Source: Anthopleura xanthogrammica (taxonomy: Eukaryota > Cnidaria > Anthozoa > Actiniaria > Actiniidae). From it: a stretch of 64,000 bases of DNA. The stretch spans positions 1,988,197 to 2,052,196 of the forward strand of contig OZ025209.1 of assembly GCA_964019055.1 (NCBI GenBank). Direction: 5' to 3'. Within the stretch, counting starts at the first letter, position 1; every line of letters begins with the position of its first letter. Shown here one piece after another: positions 30,441 to 51,643 of the stretch. The notes beneath the pieces are model-generated. The model worked only from the letters and a program-made list of their open reading frames with translations. It was not told the origin of the DNA and did no database searches. Position numbers and translations under genes: made by a program.

Positions 30441-31445
30441 TAGATTTAACTATCTTAAAAAGGTACATAATTTCAAGATATTTTCTTAATAATTTGAAGT
30501 CAAGGTTTTTTGAAACCCAGTGGCACATGACAACAGAAGACAAACAACGCAAGTACCCTCCCCTCCCCCAAGGGATAAAGCAGAAGCTATAAACAAATTG
30601 AAAGATATACAAACGACATACATAGACTTTGTTTTTTGTACATTTTGTTCTTTTTACAGATTTTGTTTACACTATGATCAATTTCTATCAAGCATGAGTA
30701 TATACATATGGATGACATAACCTAAGTGCGTATATGAAGTAAGGCGAAAGAATTCAGTCGTCTCCAAGGAGACTTTCCTTTTCAAAGTATAAAGAAAAAC
30801 AAGACACAAACTCCTCATGCTTAGATGGGAGTGAATTTAGTGACGTCAAGGAAAACCTATAATGCTGTGCAGGGTGAGTTTAATGTCTGTTTTCCTATGG
30901 ACTTTGGAAAAGAATATTGGTTGATACAGTATTTGGTAGCTCAAAGCCATGGTAACAAAGTTGGGCTTGATTGTTCAGTAAGATGAAGCAATATCCACGT
31001 ACTGAGAATAAGCATCAAAGAAAGTATTATTTTTTTGGTACCAGGTTATTTTCAGATTTGTGGAATCACTGCCTGCAAGCCATGTTGGACAACATGAACA
31101 ATTAAAGAGAATTATTTCTTGTTGTTGTTGTGCTGTCCTCCAACATGGATGACAGAACGTCACTGAAATCCCAAGGCAATCTCAAGAAAGGTTAAATGCA
31201 CTAACAGATCATGTGATCACCAGCAAAATGAAACACGAGAACAATATTGATATTTTGCTCTTATAGATTAGAAATAATTTAGAAGTAGAAACAATAGAAA
31301 TAGTGCAGTCACCTTTATTTTTTTAGTATGTTAGCTTTTTCCACCCAATATAACGGCAGTGATCACATGATCTGCTAGTGCATACATTCTATATTAGGAA
31401 GCCTACTTACTATATACAGTGTGCAAGATTAGGAAGTGTTTCCTA

Positions 31446-40658
<9,213 letters not shown>

Positions 40659-41800
40659 TTCGCCTCTTACGAGGGAGAAAATTCAAGGAGCCTTGTAAAC
40701 AGTAGTTAGGTTAGTAGTTAAGCTAGTGTTCTGAGTGGTAGAGTTGATAGCAAAGCGTAGCAAGTGAATAATCCCAGCAATCTTTTGCACTGCATCAGGC
40801 AGCCATGTTGGAAAAAAACACCAAAAAATTATTCAGGCTTTCTATTTATTGTGTAGCACTGCGCAGGCGCAGCTCGTAACCTCGATCCCAAGTCTAAAGA
40901 TCAATATTAAAATAGATAAATATTAATCCCAATAAATTATTAATTTTCGGCTTATTGGAATAAATATTAATGATAATTTAAGCATCCATTTCAAATTTTA
41001 GGAGTTAGTATGACAATGTGATTTTTCTCTTTTCAGTTTTTTTCTCTTTTTTTTTGGTTTATTCGTTTTTCACTTCGATATTGTTAGTTTCATTATGAGC
41101 ATAGACCCCTTGCAGCACTTGGAATGCAGCTCAATTTGGAGGACAAAACAATAGGTTCCAATTCTTAGGAGATTGAAATCCTTTTTTTGTCCTCCAAATT
41201 GAGCTGCTTAATTAATTGACGTCAAAGGCAAAGGAGGTGGATTAAATTCTGAAGGGATAGGGGTGTGTGTGTGTTTGTTGAAGAGAAAAGAAGTGATTGG
41301 GGCTCTAACCACTCTGATAAGCCAGGGTGTTGTTGTTATGCCTTGGAAAGAGAGTGACTCAATAGACTATTCCCCTTATTTATGTCTTGATTCCACTACC
41401 ACCAGAATCCTCTTCTTATTCTTTTTCTTATTCAAATGTTTGCACTTCTTTGAGAGTCGCAACATAATGTTGTTGATTAGGAACTACAAAAAGGATTCTG
41501 GTACTAGTAGAGGCCGGTATCAAGTGTAAGAAGGGAAATCGACGATTCCTCACTATATCATTTGCCCCACCTGCCCTGGATTTTAGCTCTCAGGACGGTT
41601 ATACCTGGTTCAAAACTATTAATCATCAACAATCAATTAAAGAAACGTTTAATTTATTTGTGCACTTCCTAACTGTATAATTATTAAAATAAATGACCAG
41701 CACACATGTAACAACTCATTCCAGAATATTTCTTTCTTACATAAAATATGTTAATACTGAATTTTCAGTTTGTTCACACTTCTTTCACATCATTATCCAT
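40659..41800. other. Spacer between EIF4ENIF1 5' end and MDH2 3' end
   Basis: Contains the EIF4ENIF1 promoter side (40659-40900), a TA-type MITE (41102-41238) and the short MDH2 3' UTR (about 41650-41800). No gene seen; ORF-length stretches near 41300-41500 have no recognisable features. Confidence 0.55.
41102..41238. mobile_element. TA-type foldback MITE, copy 3
   Basis: Shares TAGACCCCTTGCAGCACTT, the CAATTTGGAGGACAAAACAA arm and TGTCCTCCAAATTGAGCTGC with the other copies. The right terminus is degraded, and an ATTAATT insertion sits near 41210. Confidence 0.8.
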
Positions 41801-44800
41801 TCACTTGTTGACAAATGCTTCTCCTTTGGCAATGTTTTTCTTTAACTCGGGAAGAACCTACAATGAAAAATTATTCATAAATTAAATTTTTTTTTTTTTT
41901 TTTTTTTTGATTTTACTGTTGTCATAGCTACAAATTTGATAAATAGGATCACTAATTTTTTTTTGTTGCAAAAGAATTCCAGAAAACTAGTGTTCTTTTT
42001 GTAGGATGATTTTACTGGGTTTTCTGATATGGACAGTCGAGTGGGAGTGGGAGGTGTTGCTTTAGCGCTATCACTTTCTTGGCCTTGCATGACAAATCAT
42101 TGAACATGGGTGATGACAATTGACCAATAGTCCCCTTCAAAGTTCCCTCAACATCTTGAAAGCTAGTCGTGCCTTTGCATCGAAGCGAGGCAAACTGTGA
42201 ACTAAGTTTCGATGATAGGGACATGTGAATATTATTGTCCAAGGTGTTAAAAAATCTATCATTGCGAGCTACCAATCAAGATGGTGCAGGGAACTGGAAA
42301 GGGGACTTATTACATGATAATGGGTCTCTCTGATGGAGTTTGAAGGACTCTCATGTTAAGAGTGCATATTGCTTTTCAAACTTTTTAGGGGTTCAAAATA
42401 TACACCAATGACAGTGAATAAGTTAACAAAGCCTTACCTCTTCCAATTTTTTGGTTTCATATTCAGACAACTGTCCCATTCCAAGATTCTTAGTAACTCC
42501 ATTTTTCTGCAAAACAAAAATCTAACAGTCAAGCAAAAATAACAATGCAAACAACAAAGCAATAAAATTCAAAATTCCAGCCTCAAGCCTACACGACTGG
42601 ACCAAAAGGGAGTATTGATAGAAAGTTGTTCATGCTTACTAATAAGATAGTAATGGCAAGCAACAACTCATTAAACATTATGTCTTTTTAAAAGACTATC
42701 TCCTTCAACATTACTCCCTGCTTGCCAGCGAAGGTCTGTAATGCAAGCCCAGGGCATATCTAATCAGATGAAACCAATCAGATATGCAGTTAACCGCTTC
42801 ATTTCTAGTCGTACTCCCTTTCAGTCCAGTCACATAGGCTTGAGGCCGGTCAACAATGTTTTTGAAATGATTGTACAAGTTCTCCCACATGAATTGTTTA
42901 CATACCCCAAGCTCAAGACGTGTGGCAAAGTAGGATGCATCAGTTTCATCTGATTTTACAAATGCACACTGAACGACACCAGCTCTTCCACTCAGTGCAT
43001 CAAGAACCTGTGTGATAAAAAAGAGAAATAATCACTTGTTAGTGAGCTCCATTAAAATCCTATTTCTATAGGATTGTATTTTATAGATAACCGAATGCAT
43101 GGCACTACAAATATCTGTCTTCCAGTGAAGACACTCGAACAAGAAAATTAGAGATGTTATTAAATACATGAATATAGGGGCAGTAAGGGGTTTTTGCGTG
43201 AAATCGTGAACACGTTTTTTAAATTTTCGTGATCTGTGATGACCATTATACATTTCAGAATTTCAATGAAACGTGATTGTCCTTTTTTAATTTTCATGAA
43301 CCGTGCCGAGACCCCCTCTTACTGCCCCTGATGAATAATGTGCAGTATGCTTTTTTTTCACAAGTAAAGAATCAGTATGCAGAAACTGTACAAAACAATA
43401 TTTATAAATAAGCAATGTTTTTTAAAGCAAATAAATTTTTATTGAGAAGCCTTTTAGATGAAGGTAAGGGTGACCCTGAAGTTAAGGATACATCTTTCCT
43501 TTGCTTCTTTTGAAAACAAGAGCTAGCCTTAGCAGACAGGTCCATCTGCTTTCATGTAAATGGTATCTCAGAAGCACCGGGGATACCGAAACTATGGTAT
43601 AGTAGCTTTAATCAATTTATTATATATTATACTTACAGAGGCAATGAACTCATTGCCAGCATAAGCCATAGAAAGAGTGGCAGATCCCTATGAAAAATTG
43701 CACAGAAATCAAGTCAAAACCCTCTTTGTGCTGTCATACAAATGTCACAAAAACTTTAATTTGATGGGCAAATCTAACTTGGAATAGACTTTACAAAGTG
43801 CAAAACAAGTCAGTTGTTGAAACTAACGGCTAAGTATCCTTGACAACATGACACAGGAGTTATAGAAAACATCAAGCCTGAATGAATTCTATCATAATTT
43901 CAAAAGAAAAGTTTGTTTTTATGATACTTACTGCACCAGCCTTGGCATTGACTACTTCTGTGCCTGCATTCTGAATTCGGTCTGTTAGTTTTTCAGTCTC
44001 TTCTTGAGTAAAAGACATTTTGGGTGTAGCCTAAGAAGACATAATCCATTTAGGAACTCAAATTTTGATTCTATTAGATAGATTATTATGAAGGTAAGTA
44101 TAGATTATTATAGTTTATTCAAATTATCTTGCAGCCCAAAAAGCTGAATTACATAATTTACTACAAAAATTTAAACTTAAATATAAAATAAATCATCATC
44201 TCTAAAAGCTATAACATAATTATATAAAATAGGATCTATTTATTTCTTAATTGAATAAAAATAAAAGTAAAAGTAAAAGATTCACCAAGCAAGCAAAGAA
44301 ATGCTATCACTGTTCAGTGCACTGACAAGTCCGCCTTGTCAGTTGCACATGGACAGGATAAACGAATTCTTTGCTCGGTTGGTGCGGACAAGTGGAGCAT
44401 TAAACCTATGATTAATTCTTAAATTATAACTATTTACATTATTATGGTAGGTGGTATTTATAATGGCAATAAAAAATCCCTGTGAATGTCTGATGAGTGA
44501 CTCAAGTCATTACCTGCGACAGGAGTGGTAGAATAGTAACACCAGAGTGTCCTCCAATTACTGGCACACTGACATCATTAACATTAAGTCCCTGGAAATA
44601 AATAAATAAATAAATATATATATATATATTTTAAGATATTTTGTGGAATTCAGCTTTTTTTGACTTTGTACCATAAGAATGTTTTAGTGTTAGAAATTAA
44701 TTTAACAAATTGCTGTACCTTTGCCTCAGCCACGAAAGTATTAGCACGCACGATATCCAGAGTTGTGACACCCAAAATCCTATTCAAGGTGAATTCAAAA

Positions 44801-47447
44801 GGAATTAAGATGATATTCTCAAAAGAGGGTTGCAGTGATGATGTCATTATAGAGAAACAAAATTCATAGCTATACTGTAGCAATACCATATCTTACCGTA
44901 GCTGTGACTACGCATTGTGATTGAATTAATCACTGGAATACAATAGGAAGCCATTTGTTACAGTATGTCGTACCATGAATGTACTGTAAGGCAGTACTGT
45001 ATGTTTCCCACTCATATGAAAACTGCTCTAATGATGATGACAGGATAGTGACAACAATTACGATGATGATGAAGGACAACAGCAATAATGGAGAAATGTT
45101 AAATTTTGGTAAAAAATTCCTTCTTGCCTTTCTGGATCATAGACTCCAGCTTTCTTGTACACCTCACTTGCAATTGGCACAGTTGAATTCACCTTTTAAA
45201 AAAACGAAAAATTGTCCAGAACTTTGCATACAAAGATATTGTTAATGACCAACTTCTATTGTATCAAAGGTGGTTGCTTCCCTTAAGGTGGCTGCCTACT
45301 ATAGAAAAATGAAGCTACTGCGCACGCTTCCACGCAATCACAATGATGCCATGAAGCAGGCAATCTGATTTTTGATATGCTTGTGTTTTATCGTGAATAT
45401 CTCGAAAACGACCTTGGGACACCCCTTTTTTCTTTCCAGATTTGAAATCAGCATTAAATTTGAGTTTAAAAAATTGTGATTCAAAAACTTTTTCATGGAT
45501 TTTATCTATAGTAGGCAGCCACCTTAAAGAGCTTCAACTGTACAATGAATATTTTCTTTGAAGAATGGAATAAATAAACGAAGGCATTTGTACTTACGGG
45601 ATTGGCAATGATACAGATAATAGCCTTTGGACAATACCTAGATGAGAAATATTTGAATAACTGTAACTATCATGGTATTAGTAAATCAATGCTTTTATCT
45701 CAGGGATCAAGATAGCGGTTGGTCAACGATCAATGTCTGGCCAAATCTGGTACTTGACCAGTCAAATACAGTTTTGAATGGACATGTTGACCAGTCATAT
45801 TTAAAAAAAAAAAAAATCATACGCCGGACATCTTGACTGGCATATGACTGGCTGTTATTTTGAGCCCTGATATCACTGAAGATGGTTTACTGTAATAAAT
45901 TGATAACGTTTGGAAAATCATATCCATATATATTTATATGTTTTACCATGCGTCCAATAAGTAATTTTCAAATGACACATGGAGAAAAATAATCATTATT
46001 ATCATGGTATTGTAATGCACCTTGGGGTAAAGAGCCACTGAGAAAACAACTTACTTAGCACAAGCTTCTGCTAGGTTCTGGACAATAGAAGCATTGGTGT
46101 TGAAAAGATCATCACGAGTCATGCCTAAAAATTCAATATATTTTTTTCAGTTTATGAGAACATATAGAAATATAAGGTTTTTTTTCATATTTCTCTTTTG
46201 CATCATAAACTAAGATAACAATAAAAATGAAGTCTTTGCATTATGATTTTACCAGGTTTTCTGGGAACACCAGCAGGGATAGCAACAATATCACATCCTT
46301 CTAGAGCAACCTTGAGCTCATCTGGGCCTTGATGGCTGGTAACCTATCAAATATGAAATGAAAAAGAAGGAAACTCAAATGCATCCTTTTTTCGTCATGA
46401 TGGTTCAAAACTATGCATTAATTTGCATAGTGCAAGAATGCGAATTTAGATTCCTGAGTGTTCATGTAAAAACCTTTTTAACTATACTGACGTTTCCATG
46501 TTTCCATAATTTTTATTCATTTGACGTATTCAAAACAGCAAGGCAGTCCCAACTAGTAGCCGCTAGCCATTAATTATCAGTATAACGAGTCAATACTTAA
46601 GGACCAGCCAACATTTAATAGTTTAAAAAAAAATTTATCAGATGCCACTGCTAAATCCTATTTATTTACATATATTTAATCATTCATTCTTTTGCCTGAC
46701 TAATTTAACTAGTGGAAATTTGTCTGCTTAAAAATGCTGTCCCCACTATATATGTAAACCAAGCAGAGCTGAGCTTAATATCAGCTGAATATTATTCTTA
46801 TTTTATTTGAGAAGTTAAGGTAAATGGAGTCTTACCTTAGCTGGAGTTGAGATGTGACTCAGATCAGCAGCAACACCTGAAAAATATCAAGCAAATTTAC
46901 ATAGTTAGCTTCTGTCAAATCAAATGTAACTTATTCGTCAAATATATAACATCAAATACTGTAAACTAAATATCATCTAAGCTACCCATCACGTACTTAA
47001 AGCTTCTTTAGCTTACTCTTGGTGTTTCAAAAACCCGTTAAAAACTATCCTCGCGTAAACAGACGAGTGAATATTTGTACATAAAGTTTGTACAGTGTAC
47101 CTGGAGTGTTGACGATGTCGTACAAGGCAAGATGACTAACCAGAGGAGATTGCTTCAAGAGAAGCGACATAGGCTGACCGATACCACCAGCAGCACCTAG
47201 AACAGCTACCTTTGACTGCCTCTACAGTATACAAACAAAAAATAATAAATCATAAAAGTATGAGACGGATTTTTTAAAGCAAAATTTAAACCAGAATCGG
47301 CAAAAGTGTTGCAATGAGAACTTATATGTCTGATGATCAAAACGGTTTTTGTCAAGGCTGTCGTACCTGAATAGTTGAAGAAAACTGCCGAGAGAATCTA
47401 GCAAGGATAGTTACACCTTGTGGACGAGTTACGGCTCTAGAAAGCAT
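41801..47447 (-). CDS. MDH2: Malate dehydrogenase, mitochondrial (14 exons)
   Basis: NAD-dependent interconversion of malate and oxaloacetate in the TCA cycle and malate-aspartate shuttle. Exons: 47367-47447, 47101-47221, 46836-46876, 46253-46343, 46055-46124, 45598-45637, 45128-45192, 44719-44779, 44514-44591, 43932-44030, 43637-43687, 42906-43007, 42438-42506, 41801-41857. All phases agree; 341 aa (human 338). The first exon is an arginine-rich, acid-free presequence ([10 protein letters not shown]...). Then come the NAD loop GAAGGIG (residues 36-42), substrate arginines in PRKPGMTRDD, IANPVNST, the LDIVRANTF catalytic Asp segment and GGHSGVT with the catalytic His. The protein ends GEAFVNK. 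The intron after exon 7 starts with GC instead of GT. The intron between exons 6 and 7 carries a TTAA-flanked MITE. An AATAAA on the minus strand at about 41653-41658 would give a 3' UTR of about 150 nt. Confidence 0.97.
45283..45527. mobile_element. piggyBac-like MITE flanked by TTAA
   Basis: TTAA at 45283-45286 and 45524-45527 flank perfect 19-bp inverted ends GGTGGCTGCCTACTATAGA and their complement; interior about 200 bp, non-coding. It lies in MDH2 intron 45193-45597. Confidence 0.85.
45715..45870. repeat. GACCAGTCA-rich dispersed repeat, third copy
   Basis: Repeated TTGACCAGTCA and CTTGACTGGC words around a poly-A run, as at 12910 and 38875. It lies in MDH2 intron 45638-46054. Confidence 0.4.
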
Positions 47448-48348
47448 TTTAAAATATATTTTCAGAGGGTTTTTCTAACACAAGGTACAAAATCTTTGAC
47501 TCTTTGCACTGAGTAACGATCAAGACCGGCTCAAGCGCATGCTCAAGTTTGTATAGCCGCATCCGTATGTATTGATGGCGCGTTTAATCAGATCGCGTGA
47601 CTCACGCAATGTCACGCCAACATTGAGTAACGCGAAACGGGACGTGATTGTTTTAGTGTTTTGAACCTACCGTCTTTAACCAACTTCATTGTAAGTTGAC
47701 TTTCACAACATTGACTCACAAGAGTGCATATGTACGGTTAGGGACCCATCTTTATTTACAGGGAGGGGGCTTGTGCGAATATAGGGGGTCTAGAATTTTT
47801 TATACTCCACAGAAGACAGGGCTAAGAGAGACAAAGGGCACTTAAGCGGGGGGGGGGCAAAAAAATTTGTGTGAGTGACTGATCAAAATGCACCAGCCCA
47901 TCCCCTCCCTGTAACTGAATGACTGGTCCCTTTAATAGATAAAGTGAAGGATCTTTTTTGGGGGGGGGGGGGGGGGGGGTGTAGAAGGGGGACCTGCCCC
48001 CTTTTGTTAAATGCCAGTCATGGAAACCCTTTTTATGGGTTTTCTGTGGTATTGGTGAGAGGCACCCTGTAATATAGTCACTCCCATTTTAAAAATCCTG
48101 GATCAGCCCCAAACCCCCCCCACACACACACACTCAAAACTGGTCCTTGGTCCTTCAGGGAATCCTCTTATAAAATCTAAAGTACCAGCTGTCATCATTA
48201 AGTACGATAGAATATACTAGGTTACTATTATTAAAAATATAAGAATTTTATTTTTCACTCAACCACTCTCATAATTTGTACAACAATTCAATGAAAAATT
48301 AAAGTAAAATCATTGACAATCAATTATATCTACAACAATGGAGTTATA
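47448..48348. other. MDH2 promoter side and STYXL1 3' UTR
   Basis: No gene. The right edge holds the STYXL1 polyadenylation region (48247-48252). The middle has G-rich and C-rich low-complexity tracts, including an uninterrupted G run at about 47960-47979. Confidence 0.55.
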
Positions 48349-51300
48349 TTAATAATATGGTTCACTAATGTCAGTGATGGCTTTTCCAAACAGCTTGTCT
48401 TCCCACTTTGCAAGCTGAACAATAAAGCCTCGGGTCAGTTGCATGTTTTCCTTGCACTTCAGCAAATGCTTGTAGGCATCCTAGAAGAAGAATATATATA
48501 ATTTTTTTTAATTTTCTCTTAGGACAAGTGATAAAATTAAATTAAGGAGGCTCAAATAAATACACTCTCAGCTACCAAGAAGTAAGTCCTTGCCATGTGA
48601 ACTAACCAATGGGTGATGTAAAATGTAACCTAAAATACAACAGCTAGACAGGGGCATAGCCAGGATTTTTTAAAGGGGAGTGGTCAGGGGGGAGGTGCAC
48701 AGATCTGAAAAGCTACCATTTTGTTTCGTGGCCCCATACCATTATTTTTTCATCTCTACAGTCGGATTGTTTTACTATTTCTCACTCCTTTTCCTACAAA
48801 GGGGTGAGGTTCACAGGCACCCTAGGAACCCCTAGCTATGTTACGAGACTGCATGTATGTATAATGTTATACCTTTAATGAAATCTTTTTATGCCACATG
48901 ATGTATGCAATAGCAATAGTTATACATCTACTGATGCCAAGAGTAGAGTATATGAGAACACCTTGTCCATCATCAGTTTTATGGTCATCTGTAACATAAA
49001 GATCGAACATAAAAAATGATAAGAATTAAAAACGAATGTTCCATATCATCTGTTAACAATATTGACATAGAATGTCTGGATTGACAGCAAGGATGCAAAT
49101 CACATTTGGAACAAATAAACAACAAGGAAGTATAGTAGAGATTATCTTAAATGATCGTGATGAACTTATATTACCAATAAAATTAACTGCATCTTGGAAA
49201 TAAGAATAAATGTCTGCATCACTGTTATCTTCCACTGGAATGTTTAGCAACTGGCTTACTTCCTTATCATTCACTCCACGTTTTATGGAGTCAGCAGAAA
49301 ACCTAAGTGACGGCAAAGAAGATAAAAAAATGTATTTTGATTTACTGAGTAAGTATATACCTGATTCTAGATCTATATACATGGCACCAAAGTTCATTAC
49401 GTTTGTTGGCAGCAGTTGGCTTTTCTCTCTCTTGCATTTCAAGGATGTTTACTTACACTTTATCGGTTTCCATGGAAACATTTATATGGGCTTTAAGCTT
49501 TAGATGTTTGGTGATTTCTTTCTTTTGTGACTGTTCAAATGAACCAACATATAAAAAACTTGGAAGAACTTCCAATGGATAGGTAAGAATTACATCCAGC
49601 TCCTAATAGAGAAGGTTTGACAACAGTCAAATACATTTTTTTCTACAGTGTGGTAATAATAGCAAACAATATGACCACAAAATTGAGTCAGTAGGTTGTT
49701 GGCCAACAGCATGCGCATACAGGGTGTGCTGACCACCTGCTATCACCTTACCAATATGGGCCTGAAAACCACTAACAGTCTACCATCACTTTTTTTTAAT
49801 TCAAATAATTTAATTTTCTGAATTTTTGGAGTATGATTGCAGTTTCAAAATTTGTGTCCAAAATAAGGAGGAAGATTAGTGAATGGTACACTAATTAATT
49901 AGTGTGAGAATAAAAATTGGATAATTACCCTTGGCATATAGATAATTTTCTGTGTCCTTAAGAATGGATACAGTGCAGAAAACATCTCATAGCCACCTAG
50001 AAAAAATACACAGAATGATACAGATAATACACAAATAAGTAAAGCAAAGAAAAAATAACAAAATGAAAAAAATTATGAACAATTATACCTTTTAGAACTT
50101 TGACAGGATTTTTGCTACCCATTTCCCACAACAATTTGGCACAAGATAAGGCAGAACTTCCTGGAAAAAGGAGGGAATATCAAACTTATTTTTTGTTTAT
50201 TATTGAAGGAAATCATTTTGAAGTGAACATTATTTTCATATATACACATCAGACCATAGTTACCGCTTACAACACAAGTACAAGCCTAAAAACAATATGG
50301 AATTTTAGTCATGTTAACATGTTAAATATCAGAGAGGGCAATAAATGTATGTAATATTTTAAAAGCTAGATGGCTGCATGCATGCTTGACTTAGCTCCCC
50401 CCCCCCCCCCCCCCCAACACACCCACATTTAATTAGCCAAAAAAATAATTTCTATCATGAGTTGCAGAGCTTTGAAATGACTTTAATGTAATGTTGGAAT
50501 TGCTCCCCAAAACCATGGCACAGAAAATTGCATTTTCAGGAGCCTCAATTTCCAAATTTCAGGGGGTTGAGGCATTACTCTAGACCTCCCCAGATGAGTC
50601 CCCCCCAGCCCCACTCAAAACTATGCTCTGCAGTCCCTGTTGTTAGACCTAAAGGCCTGAACTGTTCCATTGCTACTCATGATCATGACAAAAGTTGCAA
50701 CATGGTTAATCAGCACTAGACTAGCATTATATATGTGGTTTGTTTTTTACTATGTGGTTTGCGGTTATTATCAATCTTATAATTAGGCCACAGTAATCAG
50801 TGAAAAAGTCTATGCCGAGGCAAGAACTGTGGTATTTCAGTTTTTAACTTTTATCTGTGCAGTTTTGCAGTATTTGAACTCCCCTTACACCCCCCCCCCC
50901 CCCCCCCCCCCTCACACTACATAAGCTAGGGCAGAGTAAGGAGCTCTAAAAAGAATAAATATATATACTATGAAAGACAATACTATGAAATCACAACCTT
51001 TGTAATAATTTATTCCTGTTTACCTTTATCTTTAGTTGTGTTTGTATTGTTGTCGTAAAGAACAACGTTCACTTTAGTCTCAAGCTCTGCATCCTCTGGT
51101 ACTGTGAAAGCCCCGATATCATTCTGGATTATAACGACAAACCGAAATAAAAATCAGCTGGATATAACGACAAACAACCAAATGAATATCAGCTGTTATT
51201 CTACCGACCACCCAGTCGTATATATTGCTTTCTATTTTCTCAAAAGTCGTCTTATTGATGTTACTGACTCACCCGCGGTGCGTACTTAGCAGTCACAACA

Positions 51301-51643
51301 TGACTCTCACTGTAGTCATATCTCTTCCTGGTGTCTGGTGGTTAACAACAGAGTATCACCAAGATGAATTTATACGAGCTCATATCGCGAAAGATGATAG
51401 AATTTGAATATACTGAATATTTAGGAACTCACCGAGTAAAAGCAAGTAGTTGGGATCGCTGAGTCGAGGATGTTGGAACGACTTTTAGTAAATGAAGAAT
51501 CAAGTAAAATGAAGTCAGTAAAAACAATTTCGAAAGATTTTGAAACGACGAGAAATATTATTGGCGAGAACGTTTAGGCCTACCTGGTTTAACAAGTTGT
51601 AAAGCTCGGATGGTTCACAAAGAACAATTCCAGAGGATGACAT
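48349..51643 (-). CDS. STYXL1: STYXL1-like pseudophosphatase (10 exons)
   Basis: Catalytically dead dual-specificity phosphatase relative with an N-terminal rhodanese/CDC25-like (CH2) region and a C-terminal DSP fold; the human protein is also called MK-STYX. Exons: 51584-51643, 51433-51481, 51273-51334, 51024-51123, 50089-50160, 49929-49996, 49457-49602, 49175-49302, 48873-48988, 48349-48480. All phases agree; 310 aa (human 313). The start MSSSGIVLCEPSELYNLLNQ parallels human STYXL1. Later blocks are LSDPNYLLLL, YDYSESHVVTA, LKGGYEMFSALYPFLRTQKI and LKLKAHINVSME. The phosphatase signature reads YSTLGISR (residues 242-249): the catalytic His-Cys is Tyr-Ser, while the arginine is kept. An AATAAA on the minus strand at 48247-48252 suggests a 3' UTR of about 100 nt. 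Its 5' end lies upstream of, and in the same orientation as, MDH2. Confidence 0.92.
50388..50650. repeat. Poly-C-headed dispersed repeat, copy 1
   Basis: A C run (50397-50415) is followed by TTTGAAATGACTTTAATG, AATTGCTCCCCAAAACC, GAGCCTCAATTTCCAAATTT and CACTCAAAACTATGC. The same series in the same order is found at 59040-59290. It lies in STYXL1 intron 50161-51023, which also has a second C run at 50890-50911. Confidence 0.75.

Larger units (their letters stand above)
24523..31445. other. Seven-kilobase gene desert between NLK and EIF4ENIF1
   Basis: No exon chain or recognisable protein segment on either strand; ORFs here are short and unlike known families. It holds a 150-bp palindrome (28742-28889), a foldback element (29762-29956) and a TA-type MITE (30300-30440). 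TGACGTCA-like words occur (for example 26849, 26711). The left part must include the NLK promoter and the right part the EIF4ENIF1 3' UTR. A long non-coding RNA cannot be excluded. Confidence 0.5.

Noticed and set aside
50272..50288. Possible 17-nt microexon of STYXL1
   Set aside because: Including it makes an in-frame TGA at the next junction. Direct joining of exons 51024-51123 and 50089-50160 is in phase and fits the human protein.
41801..51643. MDH2 and STYXL1 as an operon or fusion
   Set aside because: Each gene has its own start, stop and polyadenylation signal, with about 900 bp between them.
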